Assembly (NCBI GenBank): GCA_039586575.1
Contig: JBDHKD010000032.1
Span: forward strand, 1-34,187
DNA from: G020344215 sp039586575
Lineage (GTDB): Bacteria; Gemmatimonadota; Gemmatimonadetes; Palauibacterales; KS3-K002
DNA: 34,187 nucleotides
Direction: 5' to 3'
A model generated the notes under the pieces. It made no database searches. It was not told where the DNA came from and saw only the letters and a list, made by a program, of their open reading frames with translations. The translations under genes and the position numbers were made by a program. This document shows positions 24,182 to 32,066 of this stretch, piece by piece (within the stretch, counting starts at the first letter, position 1; each line of letters starts with the position of its first letter).

Positions 24182-24254
24182 GAGGATACCGTGGTTGCTG
24201 GGAACTACCGATCAAGCCCGAGGAGGAGGGGTGCGGCCGCGTGGGGCCGCCCGC

Positions 24255-25256
24255 CTAGTTGTTTACCACGAAGCGCACGAGGTCGTTCCGCTCGCAGGCG
24301 AATTCGCCCAATACTCGGGCGATCGAGTATTTCTCCTCGACCGCCGTGACTTCCAGACGGCCCAGCTTATCCTCGATCTGCCCGAGATTGAGTCCGGTCT
24401 CCGGATCGACCAGCGATTCACCCTCGCGGTAGACCTCCAGCACATCACCGACCTGCATGCCGGCCTCGCTGCCGGCGTTGACGTAGATCTGGCCATCGCG
24501 AACCGTCACTACCCTGCCCTGCCAGGGTTGGTCGCCGAGCTCGGCGATGAGGTTGCCGATCGTCTCGTCCACAGCCATGCGGGTCGCCTCGCCGAGCGGC
24601 GTGTCTTCGAAGTCGGCAGTGCCGATGTCGAGAACGTCGGTGTCCAACGCGACGTGGGAGGACTTGCGCTCCACCGATCCCTCGCCCTGTACCGAGGTGG
24701 TGATCTGCGAGGTCTGAACGTCATAGATCCGGCTGTCGAGGACCAATCGGGCCACTACCGTCTTCTTCCCGCCGCCGATCCGGATACCGCCGGCGACCGG
24801 CACATCGACGGGTACGGTCACGCCGACCTCGCCGCCGCTGCCCTTCTCTCCGTAGCTGAACGTGGTGATCACGGGGCGAATGAAGTATTGAGCGCCGATG
24901 ATGCGGCCGGCCTCCACGGCGGTCTCGGGATTGACCGCACCGCTGTATTGAAGCTCCTGCTCCGCCAGGACGTCAGCTATCGCCTGGCGCTCCACCACGA
25001 TGAATCGGCCACTCTCCAGCAGGGCAGCGACCATCACCTCTGTGAGGCCCTGGGCGTAGTTTTCGAGGCTCTGGTTGTAGGAGAACCCGGCGGCACCAAA
25101 CGTTCCCGTCGATTCGAAGAGGCCGGGGTCCCAAGTCCCATCCATGACCGCGATACGGAGCTTGGGGCCTGGCCGACTCGCCTCCTGCGCCGGCGCCGAG
25201 TCGAACGCGAGCGGAAGGCCAAAACCCGTGATGAGCAGAAGCGTCACGGCACGCAT
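24255..25256 (-). CDS. CsgG-family envelope protein
   Basis: The ATG at 25256 is chosen over a longer frame: AGGAGG is five bases upstream and the protein opens with a signal peptide (MRAVTLLLITGFGLPLAF) ending near APAQ. 333 residues. The central part matches the CsgG/curli-assembly-like fold: LRIAVMDG, ALLESGRFIVVERQAIADVLAEQ, GAQYFIRPVIT, RLVLDSRIYDVQTSQI. The C-terminal 80 residues (GRVVTVRDGQIYVNAG to the end) resemble a FlgT C-terminal domain. No lipobox is seen, unlike true CsgG. Role in secretion or outer-membrane assembly is inferred; no curli genes are present. Divergent from the second kinase. Confidence 0.83.
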   Translation of the reverse strand: MRAVTLLLITGFGLPLAFDSAPAQEASRPGPKLRIAVMDGTWDPGLFESTGTFGAAGFSYNQSLENYAQGLTEVMVAALLESGRFIVVERQAIADVLAEQELQYSGAVNPETAVEAGRIIGAQYFIRPVITTFSYGEKGSGGEVGVTVPVDVPVAGGIRIGGGKKTVVARLVLDSRIYDVQTSQITTSVQGEGSVERKSSHVALDTDVLDIGTADFEDTPLGEATRMAVDETIGNLIAELGDQPWQGRVVTVRDGQIYVNAGSEAGMQVGDVLEVYREGESLVDPETGLNLGQIEDKLGRLEVTAVEEKYSIARVLGEFACERNDLVRFVVNN

Positions 25257-25382
25257 ACTGACCTCCTGGCTGAGATCCGGTCGTGACCGAGGATCGTCGG
25301 ACAATCTAGGTGCCGGCCGCAGGGGGAACAACGCCGGACCGAGAGATTGACCCGTCTTCCGTGGAGGTCTTAGCTTGCTGGC

Positions 25383-27020
25383 ATGACCCAGCGCATCGGT
25401 CGCTACGAGGTACTGGAAACACTTGGGAAAGGCGGGATGGGGGTCGTGTACCGGGCCCGTGATCCCGAGCTGGGCAGATTCGTGGCGATCAAGGTCGTTC
25501 TGGCGTGGGCGCAGTACGACCCCGATGCGATGGAGCGCTTCAACCGGGAGGCGCGGGTCGTAGCCCACCTTCAACATCCGCATATCGTCACCGTCTTCGA
25601 CGCGGGTCGCACCGAGGACGGGCTCCCCTACTTCGTCATGGAGCTCCTGCAGGGCACCGACCTGGGCGACATCCTGGGTGCCTCGGGTCCGCTGGCGCCG
25701 GTGCGGGCCGTGCGCTATGCGCTTCAGGTCTGCGACGGGCTGACCTACGCACATGCTCGCGATATCGTGCATCGCGACATCAAGCCGGCCAACCTGCTGG
25801 TCACCCCGGACGACAAAGTCAAGATCGTCGATTTCGGCATTGCCAAGCTCATCGGCTCGCAGATCACCGGGAGTGGCGTCTCGCTGGGCACCCCGCTCTA
25901 TATGGCGCCGGAGCAGGTGGCAGGCCGGACGGTCGATCACCGCGCCGACATCTTCGCGCTCGGCGGCGTCCTCTACACGCTGATCGCCGGCTCTTCACCT
26001 TTCGAGGCGCCGACGCTGGGCGGGATTTGCCACAAGATCGAGACCGAGTCGCCCAAGCCGCTGAGGAAACTCGGCATCGATGTCAGCCCGCAGCTCGACG
26101 CTATCATTCTGCGGGCTCTGGAGAAGGACCCCGAAGACCGCTACCAGAGCGTCGCAGCATTGGCCGAGGACTTGCGCGCGGTGGAGGCCGATCTGGATGC
26201 GGTTGCCACGGCACCGACCGTGATCACCGCCGACTCTCCTGGCGTCTCACCCAGGACCCTCACCGAGCCGATCAGCGCACCTCGTAGGCGCCGCCCCGCC
26301 CGTGCTCTCGCCCTCTCCGCCCTCGCCGTGGTGCTCGCTGGGGCCGCCTTGTGGGCGTTCCCCGAGCTGCGCCCCTGGCCACAAAGCTCCGAATCATCGA
26401 CGGCGGTCGCCGAGGAGGAGGAGGGCCCCGTCGCCCGGGACGAAGCAGGCGCCGCGGTGGAAGAACCGTCCGCCGAATCCTCGCAGCAGACCGCGAGCGA
26501 GGACGCGACTCAGGGTCCGGCCGCCTCGACCGAGCCGGTTCCCAGCACCGACGTCACCCCTGCAGATCCCGCTTCGCCGACCGGCGGACAGGAGGAGGCA
26601 CCGGGCCCCGAGCCTCCCAGCGCGACGGTCACAGAAGAGCCCGCGCGTGACGAGGCGCCGCCGTCACTCTACCCCGCCGGCCCCATCGAGCGATCGGCCG
26701 TCAACCGCACCGTGGGCGAGCTGGTCCGCGCCATCGAGGCGAAGGACTCCGCCGCCATCGCGCGCCTCTACGGCGGGCGAATCCCCGACCGCGACTGGCG
26801 CGTTTACAGCCGTTTGTTACAGGGCCCGCGCTTGCGGATCCGCCATCAGATAGCCGGAGTGGGACGCACCGCCGACGGCCTGGTGGTGGCCGAGGTGAAC
26901 AATGACGTCCTGGTACTCGGGCAGCCGGGCCGTGTCCCCCCACCCCGCACTACGACCTGGGTCATGCGCTTCCAAGCGGACAAGACCGGCCTTTACCTCG
27001 TCAACGTGCGGCCACGCTAG
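25383..27020 (+). CDS. Ser/Thr protein kinase with C-terminal extracytoplasmic domain
   Basis: 545 residues. Kinase motifs: GKGGMGVVY (15-23), K37, HRDIKPAN (D132), DFG (150-152), GTPLYMAPEQ, DIFALGG. A PknB-type kinase. One transmembrane helix at about 305-325 is followed by a proline-, glutamate- and serine-rich linker (335-430) and a folded C-terminal domain (about 440-545: VGELVRAIEAKDSAAIARLY) that looks NTF2/SnoaL-like, outside the cytoplasm. So this one has a possible sensor, unlike the kinase at 8766. It is divergent from the CsgG-family gene over 126 bases, convergent with the permease gene (9 bases). Confidence 0.92.
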   Translation: MTQRIGRYEVLETLGKGGMGVVYRARDPELGRFVAIKVVLAWAQYDPDAMERFNREARVVAHLQHPHIVTVFDAGRTEDGLPYFVMELLQGTDLGDILGASGPLAPVRAVRYALQVCDGLTYAHARDIVHRDIKPANLLVTPDDKVKIVDFGIAKLIGSQITGSGVSLGTPLYMAPEQVAGRTVDHRADIFALGGVLYTLIAGSSPFEAPTLGGICHKIETESPKPLRKLGIDVSPQLDAIILRALEKDPEDRYQSVAALAEDLRAVEADLDAVATAPTVITADSPGVSPRTLTEPISAPRRRRPARALALSALAVVLAGAALWAFPELRPWPQSSESSTAVAEEEEGPVARDEAGAAVEEPSAESSQQTASEDATQGPAASTEPVPSTDVTPADPASPTGGQEEAPGPEPPSATVTEEPARDEAPPSLYPAGPIERSAVNRTVGELVRAIEAKDSAAIARLYGGRIPDRDWRVYSRLLQGPRLRIRHQIAGVGRTADGLVVAEVNNDVLVLGQPGRVPPPRTTTWVMRFQADKTGLYLVNVRPR

Positions 27021-27029
27021 CCGCCTTCA

Positions 27030-28151
27030 TCACGTCGCCAAGGTGCGCTTGAACCTGACGACGGCCAGCGTCATGAACCCCACGGCCATCACGGTCAGCG
27101 CGACGAATTGAACCCGCAATTCAGCGAATCCTGCACCCTTGAGGAAGACCGCGCGGACGATCTCGAGGAAGTGGCGCAGCGGGTTGAGGACCGTGATCCA
27201 CTGGAAGACCTGTGGCATACTGCTGATCGGGTAGAAGAATCCGGACAGAATGATAGCCGGCAACAGGAAGAGGAACATGGACATGAACGCTTCCTGCTGC
27301 GTGCGCGAGATTGTCGAGATGAGCAAGCCGACGGCGAGCGCGCTGATGATGAAGATCAGCGCCGCCGGCAACATCACGACGAACGAGCCGCGCATCGGGA
27401 TGCCGAACCAGAGTATCGCGATGGCGGTGACGAGGAACAGGTCGACAAACGCGATCAACGTGGCGGGAACCGTCTTACCGAGGATGAGCTCGGCGGCGGA
27501 GAGTGGACTCACCGCGAGCTGGTCGAGCGTGCCCATCTCACGCTCGCGCACCACCGACATCGACGTGAGCAGCAACGACATGAGCAGGATGAGCATGCCG
27601 ATCACGCCGGGGACATTGTAGACGCGGCTCGCGAGCTCCGGGTTGTACCAGGCGCGCGGCCGCGGATCGATGCCGCTGGCAGAGAAGCCGCCGGCTTCGG
27701 CGACTCGGCGCAGCCCGAACTGCCGGACGATCTGAGTGAGATATCCCTGGGCTACGGTGGCCGTGTTCGAGTTCGTTCCGTCGAGGATCACCTGAACCCG
27801 GGTGCCTCGGCCGGCGGCGAGTTCTCTGCCGAACTCGGTCGGAATCTCGATACCGACCTCCGCCTCGCCGTAATCGAGCGCCCGCACCAGGTCGGCAGGT
27901 CGCTGGGAGCTGCCAACGATCCTGAAGTAGCCCGTCGCCTCCACCACCTCGAGCAGCTCCCGTGACGCGGCGCTACGGTCGTGGTCGATGACGAAGGTCT
28001 TGGTATGCTTGATGTCGGTGTTGACCGCGTAACCGAACGCGATGAGTTGGACCATCGGCGCGATGAATACTATCCGCTTCATCCGCGGGTCGCGGAAGAT
28101 CTGGCGCAGCTCTTTCTTGAGCAACTGACGCAAACGCAAGCCGGAGATCAT
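27030..28151 (-). CDS. ABC-2 type permease (YbhR-like)
   Basis: 373 residues. N-terminal cytoplasmic RQLLKKELRQIFRDPRMK, one transmembrane helix, a large periplasmic domain (about 45-180), then five transmembrane helices from NVPGVIGMLILLMSLLLTS onward; conserved VVREREMGTLDQLAVSPL and PLRHFLEIVRAVFLKG match the YbhR/YhhJ family of drug-efflux permeases. It forms a pair with the permease just upstream, and is the last gene of the efflux operon. The start ATG is the second copy of a tandem duplication at the junction. Confidence 0.9.
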   Translation of the reverse strand: MISGLRLRQLLKKELRQIFRDPRMKRIVFIAPMVQLIAFGYAVNTDIKHTKTFVIDHDRSAASRELLEVVEATGYFRIVGSSQRPADLVRALDYGEAEVGIEIPTEFGRELAAGRGTRVQVILDGTNSNTATVAQGYLTQIVRQFGLRRVAEAGGFSASGIDPRPRAWYNPELASRVYNVPGVIGMLILLMSLLLTSMSVVREREMGTLDQLAVSPLSAAELILGKTVPATLIAFVDLFLVTAIAILWFGIPMRGSFVVMLPAALIFIISALAVGLLISTISRTQQEAFMSMFLFLLPAIILSGFFYPISSMPQVFQWITVLNPLRHFLEIVRAVFLKGAGFAELRVQFVALTVMAVGFMTLAVVRFKRTLAT

Positions 28152-28174
28152 TTCACGCCGGAGATCATTTCACG
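28141..28174. repeat. 17-bp perfect tandem duplication at a gene junction
   Basis: CCGGAGATCATTTCACG occurs twice in direct tandem (28141-28157 and 28158-28174). It contains the stop codon of the upstream permease and the start codon of the downstream one. The first copy on the minus strand gives a six-codon reading frame whose TGA overlaps the true ATG as ATGA. Confidence 0.9.
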
Positions 28175-29285
28175 CCAGTTCCTTCTTGAACGAGCGGATG
28201 GCCAGCGTCAGGCCGACGGCCGCGAAGATCACCATGGCGACGGCTTCGACCCAGAGCACGCCCGGTCCTACACCTTTCAGGAAGATTCCCTTCGTGACGG
28301 TGACGTAGTAACGAGCCGGGACCGCATAGGTGATTGCCCGCAGGGCGAGCGGCATGGTCGATATGGAAAAGATGAACCCCGAGAGCAGGATCGCCGGCAG
28401 GTAGGTGGTCTGCAGCGCGACCTGCGTGGCCAAGACCTGGCTCTTGACGGCGGCGGAGATGAACATCCCGAAGCTGAGCGCACCCAGGAGGAAGAGCAGC
28501 GTCAAGACGGTCAGCAGCAGGATGTTGCCGCGCAGCGGCACATCGAAGACCAGGAGGCCTGCCACGATCGCGACTGCCACATCGAAGAGCCCGATCGCGA
28601 CATAGGGCAAGAGCTTGCCCAAGACTACCTCCAAGCGCTGCACCGGGGTGGCGGAGAGCTGCTCCATGGTGCCGCGCTCCCACTCGCGAGCGATAGTGAG
28701 TGCGGTGAGCATCGCGGCGATGATCGACATGATGACGGCGACCAGCCCGGGCACGATCATGTTGCGGCTCTCCAGCGTCTCGTTGAACCAGACGCGGGTC
28801 TCGGCCTCCGCCGGCAGCACCAGGCTCCGCCCCTGCGAAACGACGTTCGCCGAGTAGCGGGCGAGGATGGCGGTTGCGTAGTTCTGCGCGATTGTCGCGG
28901 TGTTGGCATCGGCGCCATCGAGCAGGATTTGCACGGCGGCGCCACGCACCGTCTGCAGGTCGGTCTCGAAGGTCGGTGGGATGACCAGCACGAGTCGAAC
29001 CCTGCCCCTGTCGAGCAGCGGATCGAGCTCGCCGTAGCTGGCCGGGTACTCGATGACGTTGAAGTAACCGGAGCTCTCGAACGCTTCGATGAGCGCCCGG
29101 CTCCGCTCGCTGCCGCTCTCGTCCAGGACCGCCATCTCGATGTTCTTGACGTCGTAGCTGATGGCGTATCCGAAGAAGATGAGCAGGGCTACCGGCAGCA
29201 GGAAGGCCATCGCCAGGCTGCGCGGATCACGGCGCAGCTGGATCGCTTCCTTGCGGCTCACGGCCCAGAGTCGGGTGAGGTTCAT
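28170..29285 (-). CDS. ABC-2 type permease (YbhS-like)
   Basis: 371 residues with the same plan as its neighbour: VSRKEAIQLRRDPRSLAMAF, an N-terminal helix, a periplasmic domain with LLDGADANTATIAQNY, then a helix bundle with REWERGTMEQLSATP and VPARYYVTVTKGIFLKG. Matches the YbhS family. The ATG at 29285 overlaps the stop of the upstream ATPase gene (ATGA), so translation is coupled. Confidence 0.9.
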   Translation of the reverse strand: MNLTRLWAVSRKEAIQLRRDPRSLAMAFLLPVALLIFFGYAISYDVKNIEMAVLDESGSERSRALIEAFESSGYFNVIEYPASYGELDPLLDRGRVRLVLVIPPTFETDLQTVRGAAVQILLDGADANTATIAQNYATAILARYSANVVSQGRSLVLPAEAETRVWFNETLESRNMIVPGLVAVIMSIIAAMLTALTIAREWERGTMEQLSATPVQRLEVVLGKLLPYVAIGLFDVAVAIVAGLLVFDVPLRGNILLLTVLTLLFLLGALSFGMFISAAVKSQVLATQVALQTTYLPAILLSGFIFSISTMPLALRAITYAVPARYYVTVTKGIFLKGVGPGVLWVEAVAMVIFAAVGLTLAIRSFKKELA

Positions 29286-30220
29286 CCGGCGACCGTCCCA
29301 CCAGCGCGCTTGACAAAGGAGACGAAGACATCCTCGAGTGATGGCTCGATGGGCTCGATCGATTCGACCCGCTGACCGGCGGCGCTGAGTAGCCGGGGGA
29401 TCTCTCGCTGGGCAGTGGCTCGATCCTCGACCATCGCGTGCATGGCGCGGCCGAACATCGTGACCTCGAGGACGCCCGGTGCCCGGCGGAGCGTTTCCAC
29501 GGCCCTTGGCGCGTTATCCACCGTGACCTCGAGAATCGGCTCTCGAATCGCACCTTTCAGCGCGGCCGGCCGGTCCAGCGCAATGATGCTGCCCCGATTC
29601 ATCACAGCGATCCGGTGGCAGTACTCCGCCTCCTCCATGTAGTGCGTGCTGACGAGGACGGTCGTACCGGTAGCGGCGAAGCCGTAGATCAAGTCCCAGA
29701 AGTTGCGCCGCGAGATGGGATCGACGCCCGAGGTCGGCTCATCGAGGAACAGGATCGGCGGCTGGTGGAGCACGGCGCAGCCCAAGGCCAGGCGCTGCTT
29801 GAAGCCGAGCGGCAACTCGCCGGTGAGCCGATCGCCGTGGTCGCTGAGCCGCGCCATCTCGAGCACCCAGTCCCGGCGCTCGGCGAAGCGGTCGTTGCCC
29901 ACCCCGTAGAGGCCGGCGAAAAGCTGGATGTTCTCCAGTACGGTGAGGTCGGGGTAGAGGGAGAAGAGCTGCGACATGTAGCCGAGGTTGGCCTTGACGC
30001 TCTCGATCTGCTTCAGCACGTCGAACCCGGCGACCCAGGCCGACCCCGACGTCGGGTGCAACAGCCCGGTGAGCATCTTGATCGTCGTCGTCTTGCCGGC
30101 CCCATTGGGACCGAGGAACCCGAATATCTCGCCCTCCTCGACGGCAAAGCTCACCCGATCGACAGCGACGAAGTCGCCGAACTTGCGGGTAAGCTCGCGG
30201 ACCTGGACCGCCTCAGGCAT
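29282..30220 (-). CDS. ABC transporter ATPase (YbhF C-terminal half-like)
   Basis: The ATG at 30220 has AGGAGG six bases upstream, inside the end of the previous gene; 312 residues. Walker A GPNGAGKTT, Q-loop YMSQLFSLYPDLTV, signature position LPLGFKQRL (the form also seen in the second half of E. coli YbhF), Walker B ILFLDEPTSGVDP, and switch histidine STHYM. It overlaps the upstream ATPase gene by eight bases and the permease by ATGA. In E. coli the two ATPases are one fused YbhF; here they are separate genes. Confidence 0.92.
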   Translation of the reverse strand: MPEAVQVRELTRKFGDFVAVDRVSFAVEEGEIFGFLGPNGAGKTTTIKMLTGLLHPTSGSAWVAGFDVLKQIESVKANLGYMSQLFSLYPDLTVLENIQLFAGLYGVGNDRFAERRDWVLEMARLSDHGDRLTGELPLGFKQRLALGCAVLHQPPILFLDEPTSGVDPISRRNFWDLIYGFAATGTTVLVSTHYMEEAEYCHRIAVMNRGSIIALDRPAALKGAIREPILEVTVDNAPRAVETLRRAPGVLEVTMFGRAMHAMVEDRATAQREIPRLLSAAGQRVESIEPIEPSLEDVFVSFVKRAGGTVAG

Positions 30221-31148
30221 CACCGGCCTCCTGGCCTTCGACGACATCGATGAACACGTCTTCCAGCGACGGCTCGACCGGGCTCTCCTCCAGCACGGCG
30301 ATGCCGCTGCTCGTCAGCCGGTCGCGCGCGGCCGGCCAGTCTCCCGCGCCACCGGCCAGCCTGACGTGCAGGGTGTCACCGAACAAGACGGCTTGGCGCA
30401 GCGCAGGCAGCTCACGCAGCACTTCCCGGGCGCGTCGCGGTTGGTCGGTGCGCACGGCCAACACCTGACCTTCGAGCCGACGCTGCAGAGCATCCGGCGT
30501 ATCGATGATGGCCACCCGCCCCTTGTGGAAGAGGGCGACGCGGTCGCAGCGCTCGGCCTCATCCAGGTAAGCCGTCGAGACGACCACGGTGACGCCGCCG
30601 GCCACCATCTCGTGGATGATCAGCCAGAGGTCGCGACGCGAGATGGGGTCGACGCCGAAGGTCGGTTCGTCCAGCAACAGGATATCCGGTTCGTGGATCA
30701 GCGCCGCGCAGAGACCGAGCTTCTGCTTCATGCCGCCAGAGAGTTGACCGGCGAGTCGGTCCTCGAACGGGCCGAGTCCGGAGAAGGCATAGAGCTTCTC
30801 GAGTCGCGCCGGGCGCTGGCCCTGCGGCACCTCGTAGAGGTCGGCATAGAAATCGATGTTCTCCCTGACCGTGAGGTCGGTGTACAGCCCGAAGCGCTGC
30901 GACATGTAGGCGATGTGGTGCTTGACGCCCTCGGGGTCGCGGGCGATGCTGACGCCGGCGACGCTCGCGTCGCCGGCGCTGGGGCGCAGCACGCCGGCGA
31001 GCATTCGAAGGGTGGTCGTCTTTCCGGCACCGTCCGGCCCGACGATACCGAACAACTCGCCGGGAGCGACCTGGAAGGTCAGCTCGCTCACCGCCTGCAG
31101 TCCGTCGAAGTCGCGGCTGAGCCCGTCGAGCGAGACGGCCGGCTGCAT
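30213..31148 (-). CDS. ABC transporter ATPase (YbhF N-terminal half-like)
   Basis: 311 residues. Walker A GPDGAGKTTT, Q-loop AYMSQRFGLYTDLTV, canonical signature LSGGMKQKLGL, Walker B ILLLDEPTFGVDP. The switch position reads STAYLDEAERC, with alanine where a histidine is expected. It starts five bases after the stop of the adaptor body. The pair of ATPases with one degenerate H-loop suggests asymmetric hydrolysis sites. Confidence 0.92.
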   Translation of the reverse strand: MQPAVSLDGLSRDFDGLQAVSELTFQVAPGELFGIVGPDGAGKTTTLRMLAGVLRPSAGDASVAGVSIARDPEGVKHHIAYMSQRFGLYTDLTVRENIDFYADLYEVPQGQRPARLEKLYAFSGLGPFEDRLAGQLSGGMKQKLGLCAALIHEPDILLLDEPTFGVDPISRRDLWLIIHEMVAGGVTVVVSTAYLDEAERCDRVALFHKGRVAIIDTPDALQRRLEGQVLAVRTDQPRRAREVLRELPALRQAVLFGDTLHVRLAGGAGDWPAARDRLTSSGIAVLEESPVEPSLEDVFIDVVEGQEAGDA

Positions 31149-31153
31149 GAGGC

Positions 31154-31987
31154 CTAACGCTCCCCGGTCACCAAGCGCACGTCAGCGGCGAGTCCCGGCT
31201 TGAGGTCGAAGCTCGGATCGCCGGTGATCTGTACCTTGACCCGGTAGACGAGCTTCACGCGCTCTTCGGTCGTCTGAACGTTACGCGGTGTGAACTCGGC
31301 CTCGCTGGCGATGAAGACGACTCGACCCTCATAGGTGCGATCGCGGTAGGCGTCGCCCGTGATCGACGCCGACTGGCCGATGGTGATCCGGCCGACCTCG
31401 TCGGCACGCACGTAGATGCGAACCCAGCGGTCGCCCGGGTCCATGAGCGTCAGCACCGGCGCCCCGGCGGCGATGGTCTCACCGGGCTCGCGATGGCGTA
31501 CCGTGATCAGACCGGCGAAAGGCGCTCGGACTACAGCGTGGTCGAGCGCTGCGTCGCTTTGCGCCACCGCCGCCTCGGCCTGGGCGAGCGCCGCGCGCTG
31601 GGCGGCGATCCGCTCGCGGCGCGGCCCGCTCTCGAGGATCTGCAACGCTTCGCGCACGCTCTCGTAATCGGCTTGCGCCAGCTCGTGCGCCGTCTCCGCG
31701 TTGTCGAGCATCTGCTGGCTCACCGCCCCACCCTCGAACAATCGCTGCGTGCGCTCGAGGTCGCGCCGGGTATCGTTGACCCGCTGCTCGGCAGCCCGCA
31801 GCGCCGCCCGGCCCTGGGCGATCTCCTCGCTGCGGAACCCGCTCTCCAGCTCGGCCAGCACGGCGCGAGCCGCCTCCGCCTGCGCCGCGGCCGCCTGGCG
31901 GCGAGCCAGAAGCTCGCTACGGTCGAGCCGTGCGAGCTCCTGGCCCTCTGCGACACGATCGCCCTCACGGACCGCCATCGTTGTCAC
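31154..31987 (-). CDS. HlyD/YbhG-type membrane fusion protein, body without anchor
   Basis: 277 codons from a GTG at 31987. It begins abruptly inside the lipoyl-like domain (TTMAVREGDRVAEGQELARLD), continues through an alpha-helical hairpin (about 25-145) rich in alanine and glutamine, returns with VVRAPFAGLITVRHREPGETIAAG, and ends with DPSFDLKPGLAADVRL. This is the YbhG/HlyD adaptor that bridges the inner-membrane transporter and the TolC-type channel. No signal or membrane anchor is in this frame; the anchor lies upstream in another frame (31965-32066), and the expected first beta-strands of the barrel-sandwich domain are missing. Probably a broken gene, or a frameshifted assembly. Confidence 0.8.
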   Translation of the reverse strand: MTTMAVREGDRVAEGQELARLDRSELLARRQAAAAQAEAARAVLAELESGFRSEEIAQGRAALRAAEQRVNDTRRDLERTQRLFEGGAVSQQMLDNAETAHELAQADYESVREALQILESGPRRERIAAQRAALAQAEAAVAQSDAALDHAVVRAPFAGLITVRHREPGETIAAGAPVLTLMDPGDRWVRIYVRADEVGRITIGQSASITGDAYRDRTYEGRVVFIASEAEFTPRNVQTTEERVKLVYRVKVQITGDPSFDLKPGLAADVRLVTGER

Positions 31988-32066
31988 GTAGAACGGCGAA
32001 CCAGAGCGTTGCAGCGATCACAACCAAGGCGACGACCGTGATCGCGACACGTCGTTTCTTACTCAT
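31965..32066 (-). pseudogene. detached N-terminal membrane anchor of the adaptor
   Basis: The ATG at 32066 overlaps the TolC-type gene stop as ATGA and has GGAG eight bases upstream, so it is a true coupled start. It encodes MSKKRRVAITVVALVVIAAT and on to WFAVLRDNDGGP, a typical adaptor membrane anchor, then stops at 31967-31965. The adaptor body is in a different frame and begins overlapping this stop. About 20-25 codons that normally link anchor and lipoyl domain are absent, so an out-of-frame deletion is the simplest explanation. Confidence 0.7.

Noticed and set aside
24182..24254. Hairpin with GCGGCC and GGCCGC arms between the CsgG-family and GGDEF genes
   Set aside because: The stem is only six perfect pairs and has no T tract on the transcribed strand; in DNA this rich in GC it is not distinctive.
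27108..29375. Two long plus-strand frames over the permease genes
   Set aside because: They are shadows of the permeases, with charged low-complexity sequence and no start signals.
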